Shown here: piece by piece, positions 38,201-47,200 of the stretch
Layout: each line of letters begins with the position of its first letter
How positions within the stretch are numbered: the stretch's first letter is position 1
DNA from: Acanthopleura granulata
Lineage: Eukaryota; Mollusca; Polyplacophora; Chitonida; Chitonidae
Length of the DNA stretch: 64,000 bases
Direction of reading: 5' to 3'
NCBI GenBank assembly: GCA_016165875.1
Contig: JABBOT010000001.1
Span: forward strand, 47,656,625-47,720,624
Notes under the pieces: model-generated
Seen by the model: the letters and a program-made list of their open reading frames with translations, nothing else
What the model was told of the DNA's origin: nothing
The model's database searches: none
Made by a program: the position numbers and the translations under genes

Positions 38201-41200
38201 ATCATCCTTTATATGCCACTCATCGTTCACATAAATGAACATGGCTATATACATGTATTTATCAGATACAGCTCAAACTGTGCTCTAGTTTCTATGAAAA
38301 AAATAAATTGCCTTGCTCCTCATATTGCTACACATCTGAAAATATGGACACAAATGTGTAACATCAAACGTCCATCTGTACTATTAGTGAATTACAATTA
38401 AATGTATCTTGTACAAATCATACATACAACATTATAAAAGTGGAATCAGTCATAGTTTTCTAGGGCTTATAAAATGATGAACAGAGCAGTCAGTGAACTA
38501 CTTTACCACAAACTGGCATCTAGTGCCAGTGATTAGAAGGATATGATTTCCTGATCACACTCTCCCAGCTGGTGGTGTTCTTCTGCTAGACACTGGTACA
38601 GGATTTCCTCACCTACAGCTGGGCACATAGGGTTAGCCGGGCTACTCTGAAGACCTAAATGCCCACAATGCAAGTGCCACGCACACACTTTACAAATATA
38701 TGCATGTATTCTATATAGGCAAAAATCTGCTTGCAGCATAAATGCATTATCATACACACCTGCAAATACTTAGAGAGATCCTGGGTGTCCTATTAAATTT
38801 TGCGACCTATAGAAAACTGAAACTATTCAACGATCAATACAGAATTATATCTGGCCACTGCTGGATGATAATCAATGAATGACAAAGTCATAAAACAAAT
38901 TCAACCTCTCCCATGTGTATGGAATACAAATATAGATGTGATGGGTGGTTTATTTGATTTAGCTGGCTACATGTACTTGTTAGTCACCGTGCGGGTCTGA
39001 GGATTACTGTTCAAAGGAAAACATCATTTGGTGATAACTTCTAAGTCCAAATAGAACAACGGTAAACATGGTCAAGCTCATGGAGCATTATAGACATGTA
39101 CATACTAACTTAGACGGACAAATGTCAATGATTTGTCAAATTGTTGATTTGTTTGAATTCTCTAAGTTGCACGTCCAATGTCACATTGTAGTGTTTACTT
39201 TAAAACACTCTATTCAAATGTATTCATCTGACTGTTCTCTTAGCCATACTCAAGGATTTTTCACTAATTATAGGTACATATATGTGTGATAAGTTTTCTG
39301 GATGTTATGTACATGTAAGAAACCAGACAGCCTTGGGTAAACCATTTGCTTTGGCAAAGTTATATTAATGTCCTGACATGCACCACATATTGCTGGAAAA
39401 CAAAGTAGTACTCAACAAAATTATAAGAAAAGACCACACTAGACCAAATAAATAAAGTATCCCACATAATGTTTAAAAGCATGTATCTATTTTTGTGATG
39501 TGGTAACTGAGAGATCACATTTCAAAGTAAGCAAATTTAATCACACTGAGAAAATCATAAGAGCTTCTATTTCACCCAGCATTCCATATTCCTTTCTGTC
39601 CAGTGTTCAAACCAACTCATACATAAGCACACACAAAACATGGCACAACAGAAACACCAACAAAACACCATCCCCAAATCTTTTCACTCAATTCTCCGGC
39701 AAAGACTGGATAGTCTCTACGATGACAACAGCTGTTTACGCACTGTACCAGGCATGTTGGCTTTCCATGCAGAGCTACATGTATCTCATCTGTATCTCTA
39801 CCATCTCAACATACACATGGGACATTTTGAAGCCTTGCACTACTGCAATACATCACAGACACAAGCAAATGTAAGCCCTTGGCCAAAAACTGTCCAAAGC
39901 CCAGTGAATGTGGGTACATGTCTGGTGTCACTGGCAACACCCAACTACCCACATGAACATAGGCATGTACACATACATGAAATCAGGCCTTGTTTCCACA
40001 ACTATGATACCTCTATAACAACATATACATATGTATATATGTAACATCTTGATTAGATCACAGTCAATGCCTTGTGACAAGGGAGGTAATTCAGAGAGGC
40101 CCCGTTCAAGCAATGCCAATTCCACGCACATATATTATTTGTACTTGATCCATTGTTTGCAAATGTCAATAGCATTTTAAGAAATCCCATTTCCTAGCAG
40201 ATTAGAGCCAGCACCTAAATTATTTTAAGATAAGTATGAAAGACATTGTGAACACAAGGCTTGAAATGAGCTAAACATTTTATAATTCTGACCTTAAATG
40301 TACATCAAAGATCCAGTACTTTGTGAAAACGATCAGGAGGAATCCATCAATTTTGATCAAATACAAATTTTAGAGACATCGGTATTGTGTTGATGATCTT
40401 TAACGACAACAGTACTTCACTATTAGGCAAAATGCCAGCAGCAACCATCAAAATGTAAATGGTTCAGAAATCTTAACTCAACACTGACAACCATGACAAC
40501 AGCATCATCACAATAACCTGGCATCACTTTGGAATGTGAGCCAAAATGACAAATGTTAGGAGAATAATTTTGTGAATGGAGAACTCGTAATACTCCTTCC
40601 ATTGGTGTTCCAGATATGTGCTCCTTTGTTCATTTCTTGACGTCACTTTTTGGGTGTGTGTATGAATCATAAAATACTCCGATAGTACACGTTATGTAGC
40701 GTCACAGCAGAAAACAATGCGTTTCTTCACTATTTGGACCCTTTGTGCAGCCCCTCAGAGTGTCCCATAAGGCCTGCTGGTGAGTATACATCAGAAAGAA
40801 ATGACATGTACAAAAGCAAATCAAGTACATGTGTAGAGTTAGCCTGGGATGAAGACAGTTTATCTTTACAATCGCTGGTTTAACACATGTATTATATGTA
40901 CTAAAGCCTCCGTAACATACACACAGCCTGTGGTGTATGGAACGATGCTGCTGTGTAAAACCGAGGCTGCTACCCACGTAAATATATAGGCTCTATATAA
41001 TATGTACACGCATATAAGTGTAACACATCACATAATATGCAGGTGTGTGCATTTTTTGTTAACAGTGTACAAATGTATATAATACATGCACACACACTGA
41101 ATACCCAAACCATGGACGTCAGTGACATTGTCAGATAAACCAGACAAGAAGATCTTCAGATGCCCAAACATAACAACTGTCAGTGGTAAAGGGCAACATT

Positions 41201-44200
41201 TCGACTGTTTGTCCATTTTGCGTTTTTAAGTAAGGTGTGCAATAGGGCATTATAGGAGCTTGTCGGGATCCACACACAGCACAGGATACTGAGACACATT
41301 TGTAACAGCTGTGGACTGGCAGCATCTGGCATTTAGAACACAAATAAATCTCTGCCTTGATGTGATGGTGTGTGTACAGTATACATTGTGCTTTACTGTG
41401 ATGATGCCTTGTCAAAATGTTGACATCCCTAACCAGCTGAGGCAGTAGTGTATAGGTTGTGATGTGACCTGTGCTTAGTACTGGTGTAAACAAGTGCCAT
41501 TAATTTGCAAGCAGTTGTCCGTATATGTACAGTAGCTCTGATGTCTGGCACAGCCCCTCTGTGCCTTGGCAGCCTGATCTACTGTCCTATGCTCCTTGCA
41601 GATGCCATTCTTTAATATCATCTGACACAAACGGCACTTACCATTTGGAACGGGGCTCATCCCCTTGCTCATGTAGCAAGGAAATCCTCTGCCCAAACAA
41701 CAGAAGCCGCAGCAGCAGCGGTAAACAGTACCAAATCACAGGCTGTAGGACAAAACGAGTACTGAATGGGGAGGCTGGCTGGCTAGGACATTATCCACCG
41801 TGATAGCTGTAGCTAGCTGCGTTGTTCTGGCTGGCCAGGTCCTACCAGTGTCCAGGTCAGGATGGCAGGCTGCAGGCAGCAGCGACTACATCTACCCCAG
41901 TCAGTGTAGATGTCTGCTTGGCCAGCAGACTTGCCAGCACATCAGTGCAGCCGCCGAGGCCAGCAGCGCCACTGTTCACCCACTTTAGCTCCATTGCTCA
42001 GACTCTTACGTCAAAGCACCACACCTGCCATGGAGAGTTCATTGATTTTTTGGTCTCCTACCACATGGATCAGCCGTGTGCACAAATTTCAGACATCTTC
42101 AGCTGTTCTACCAACTAAAATTCTATACCATAAAACTGGCAATACAATTTTCTCAAAAACACAACATAACCTTTCCATGGACATGCAGATTTACTGGTTT
42201 ACATGAATCAGAATAGAATGCACCTCTAAGTGCTCAAAATACATGTTGTACCTGTAACTGTCTCTCCAGTCGTGATTACAGAGGTTGCCAATGCTTGTGC
42301 CTAACAAAGATATCCAGCCCAGCAACTTACACACTGATGACTGAAGAGGTGTAATTTAGCCTTCACGAGATACATACCGGTATATCTGCAAATACAACTT
42401 CACCCATCAGAAAGCATGAAGAGGTACATGAACATTATAAAGAACTAAAATGTGTCTCTTTTCTTTTGACGAGTCTCACCAGGCAATGATGCTACTGGTC
42501 ACTTCATATTGCCAACATCATCACAATACCTGGCCTTATTTCCTACCAGTGAGCCAACAAGTGAAAGAACCCTGGGGCATCCTCACAGTCCTGGAACTAC
42601 AATTCTTCAGGTAAATGGGGGAAAATAGTCCCGTACAAGTGTAGTATACCTATACTTTGTTTTTTTCTGTAATATACATGTCTGTTGCTGTGTCCGCATT
42701 GTTGTTCTCCGAAAGCAAAGCACTACATGTAGTTCATTAGTAAGCACTGTAGATTAATAGCACTGATGAGTTTCTGCAAATCTTGGAACCAGCCAATGCA
42801 GGCAGGAAATGTTGAGTGATCACGCCCAACGGATGAGGACAATTCATCTGTCAGCACAGAACTGGGTCTGAATGACTCTCTAGTAATCAAGACATACTGC
42901 AGTGGTGAAAAATGGTTCAGAAATTTACCTCCACAAACGTTTGTTTCATGAGGGAAACTTGAGTACATGGACCTATGCATATTTCACACATATCAGGTGT
43001 ATACATGTACACTGAACATTGAGTTTGACTGCATGCTGGATTAAGCCAGGGAGGGCCCAGGCTTCCAACAGGGGAGACAATCTAACAATGTTTGAAGTTA
43101 GCACACCTTCGTTTTGGTAGGATGTTGATGGGGTTTAGCAAGCAACCTGGAAACAACCAACATCAAGAATTCCTTCTGATCCCTAATCTTGCCTGCTTTT
43201 TGAAGATGAGTGTTACCAATACATCAGGGTTGTAGGAAATTTTTTTTGTGTATTCATTTGGTTACAATTTCAAAATTTGTAAATCTACAAAATGTGCATG
43301 TGTTGAGAGTGTCCAGAGCTTTGTGGTTGTACTTTTAGGAGCTGATTACACAAATCAGTAGAACCCACGAGTAGAGCATACAAAAAGTGCGTAAAATTTT
43401 TCCCAATTTACTTTAACATTTAGCAGTGTATCCACCTGGCATGATGGTTAAGACTTTTGCTATCGATGAAAAAAGCTTGCAAGACAGTGTACAATTACAT
43501 GACGCAAGCCCTTAAGCAGATTTCAAAACAATATGACCTGGGGTGCAGCCACATATATCAGTTCTGACACACCAGGTTGGTCAATCACTATTCAAATCAT
43601 TCAGTCATTTCTCATTATGTTGGTTTACCATAACTGAACAACATAACCACTTCAAATCAGGTGTATAGTCAATCACAGCTCATGTATTGCACTTCCAGGA
43701 CAGAACGGGATCAGGACACAGAGGTGCTTAGCAGTCAGCTCTCCAATCCAAATCTAGTACAGAGCGCTATTTATATATAATATCTAGGAATACAATGTTT
43801 ACTTAACAAGGGGTACCAATGCTGTCATGCCACAGAGGCAGGAGTTGATCCTCTTAATCAATGTACGGTACAACAGACTTTTATACAATCCTGCTCAACT
43901 CATGTGATTAGCACCTAGGCTCTTTCAATGTAGTTTACACTGCAGGTAAATTATGACTTCATTATTAACTATTCATGTAATATAGAGACATAAGTAAAAT
44001 GTGTAGGAGCTTTTCTAAAGGGGTAATAATATGCTGGTCTTACTTCTGAAATGTATGGTTTGATTTACTTACATTTATATCATACAGGAAATGATTAATC
44101 ATATTTACAGGTATTTTATGGGAGTTTTAATGTTGTGCTCAGAAATTTTTCACCAGCAAAACTTCCTGACTTCAGTAAAGACATAGCACATGAAGCACCG

Positions 44201-47200
44201 ACAACTGTTTTATAGGGGCAATGGTGCTTCACTAAATGACCAGTGCTTTTTTAAGTGTATGTAAAAAATGCAACATGTTTCACTTAATTATTAACTGTGT
44301 CAATTAGTACTTTTACTGTCAAGAAATTTATCTGAAAAAAATGGAGTTCCACCAGTAAGTCTATTAATTAAGCTTTATTTAACTTTAGCAGTTTTTTTTT
44401 GTTTTTTTTTTTTTTGGAAGAAAACAGTTAATGGAGGACACATGAACTCTCTTGACCAAACATTCCCTAAAATTTTGCTCAGCACAAAATTCAATTTTAG
44501 GGCAAACTAAGGCTATAATATCACCAGTCTGAGACAAGTGGACAGTGTATTATTTAGACCTCTGATCACGAAGAACTCTGCTCTGATCAGTTACCCATTT
44601 ATATCCAGATGCACATCACATATGTTAATGCATACCAGTGCTGCATTTGCATTCTGCACCTGGGAAAGCCATGATGTAAATACATACACATGTACAAGTC
44701 ATCTGTAATGATTTTGGTAATGTGCTACTGTAGTGTCATACAATTAACTTCCCAATAGTGCTTTTCTGCAGTGCTGCACAATATTTGTTCGCACGGGGAG
44801 AGCCACCTTTGCCCAGGCCTGCAGGGTGAAGGAAGTCTGTAATCTGCATTATTCATCACGTGAATGGTGTACCTGAAGCTAAAATGTGCCAATTCTCATG
44901 TTTTTGATTACATGAATAAATGGAAGATAAAATTAACCCAACATTGCTAATACCATGAATTACATGTACCTGTAATTGGCAGATCAGTATTTTAAGTTTA
45001 TTGAGTTCAGCTCATCAATGTAGTAAGCAACTCTAAATATGAGACTGGCAAAAGTAACAAAATTCTCTGAATGTGCACATGTTGATGATATACAAAAAAA
45101 GACACAGTAACAGTGATAGGAATGAACAAACAACGGCCTCAAGCAGTATTACGTGACACAGCTAAAACCCAGTTCTACAAGTATCTCATGTAGATTCAGG
45201 TAAAGTGTATTCAATGACCGTATGTAATATTGTCATTTAAAGCACTATTAATCTCCAGTGTAATGGTTTTTCAAGTGACATGGTTTTCTAGAATGCAAGG
45301 TCCTACATGAATCAGACCAACCTGTCTTAAACAGAAAGTTCTAAATCCTATTCGAGGACATTTTTACAACTGAAAAATGGGTAATATACATATATATATA
45401 CAGATACACACATGTACCTGAACTGCACGCTAGCTATCACTTTATGCAACCTTAAGTGTATTTCAGTGTACAGTTATTTTAAACTTCAAGTGGTACTCCA
45501 GTTCCAAAGAAAATTGCATGAGTAGAAATATTAAAATGATACAAAGAAAATCTCTTGAAACAGAGCTAACAACATTGTTTGAGAAGAAAAACGTCAATTA
45601 ACCCATACACATCTCTCGAGTCATCAAACACAAAATCTTCTACTGTTTCTATAAAATTTTCCTGGTGTGTTGTTGTCATTTTCCTTACATGATGCTAAAG
45701 AAGGCAGACATGATGCTGGGTAAGGAAATTATGTTAGACAACGTCAAAAGTATTTGAAAGTAAAGCTACCATTTGTGGCTACATATAAATGTCTGTAATA
45801 CCATGTATTCTTATGTGACGCAACACCAAGTCAAAATGAAGACAGAAAATTTCTGTTTTTGTATTATCCTCCAAAATATACCTCAGTGGCTTTAATTCAG
45901 TGTAATTTTTTTTTTTTTTTTTTTACTATTTGGCATGGAAAGAACAGTTCTCTTAATAAGGCATGTAAGTTTTGACACTGGTGAAGCTCTTTAAAAGGTA
46001 CAGAATTCATGCTGCTTGGTCAACTGGAAATGTTATGCCCAAACTTTGCACACTGTTTCATCACAACAATGAATATTTATTATCATCTTTCAAAGTTGCA
46101 TATAAAGCGATCCATCACACATTCTGATAATTTTAGGTACTGGACATTTAATAAGCATCTATTCTGTATCCATATGACTGTGTATTTTTTTCACATACTT
46201 TAATTATGCGCTACAACAATCATTTACAGCACCAATTTGTCACATGATCAGAATTCATAATCAGCTTGGGAAATGTAAATGGATCAACTATAAATCAATT
46301 CAAAAAGGTGCTACTGCTGCAGTTACACAGCTTAATAAATACTGTAGTGTAGGTTACTGACCCCGAATAATTATCCTGCCACTATAATATGTGATGAAGC
46401 TGTTCCTCACTACTGACATTAGATGCCTACATTTACATGGCATTGGTTGCAGGATTTGGAAATGTCCCTAAAATGAATGCTGCTGTTCAATAAACTGTAG
46501 TAATTTGTCTAATGTGGGATAAATGTCTATATGCCGATACATGTATAGTAGTTAGCCAGTAAGTCTCTAGCATTCGTGCCATGCATCAACTGGAGCACAA
46601 TGTTACAGGCACACAGGTTCTGATAAACTTCCACGAGTTGCTGCTAAGCAAAAAACCTTGTATATCGATCTTCAGAAAATGCTGACTTCAAGCACGTGAA
46701 GTCAACACTCAAGTACATAAATAAATTAAACAGGTGTTTTACACTGTAATTTGCTGCCAAGAAGTTATGCAGCTCTAAACTTTATAGCCTTAAAGACATG
46801 ACAGACTGGTGGTCTTCGGCTTCACGGCTCTAAGTTCATTTAAATTTCCACACATAGTTCCAGTGCATTTCCGACCAGGCATATAAGAATGGAATACTTC
46901 ATGAAATGAAATTTTTAAGCTGAAAGTTGAATTAAAACATATCTCAGTTAGCTATTTGGTATCACACTGTACCATCAACAATAGGATAGCATCAATTTTT
47001 GCTTAATATTAGAATTTTGTCGACATTCAATAATCTCCCTTGTGTATACAACCATGTGAAGCGATCCTGGATATGAAAAAACAACCATGTGTACAAAGCA
47101 ATAAACCATGCTGGTTTCTGGGCTTCACAATCTTATTTGTTTGAGAAATGCCCAGGAAATGCAGGAGATATATCTGTGGTTTTAATAATGTAACCAAGTT

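Noticed and set aside
38533..38757. Minus-strand frame with [19 protein letters not shown]
   Set aside because: Looks coding, but adding it to RASGRP would break the phase match between the 41.7-kb or 49.6-kb exon and 35,171, and its acceptor is weak.
41131..41630. Two Cys-rich minus-strand frames
   Set aside because: They suggested a zinc-finger exon, but the cysteine spacing fits no B-box, RING or C1 pattern and the frames are intronic beyond the donor at 41,641.
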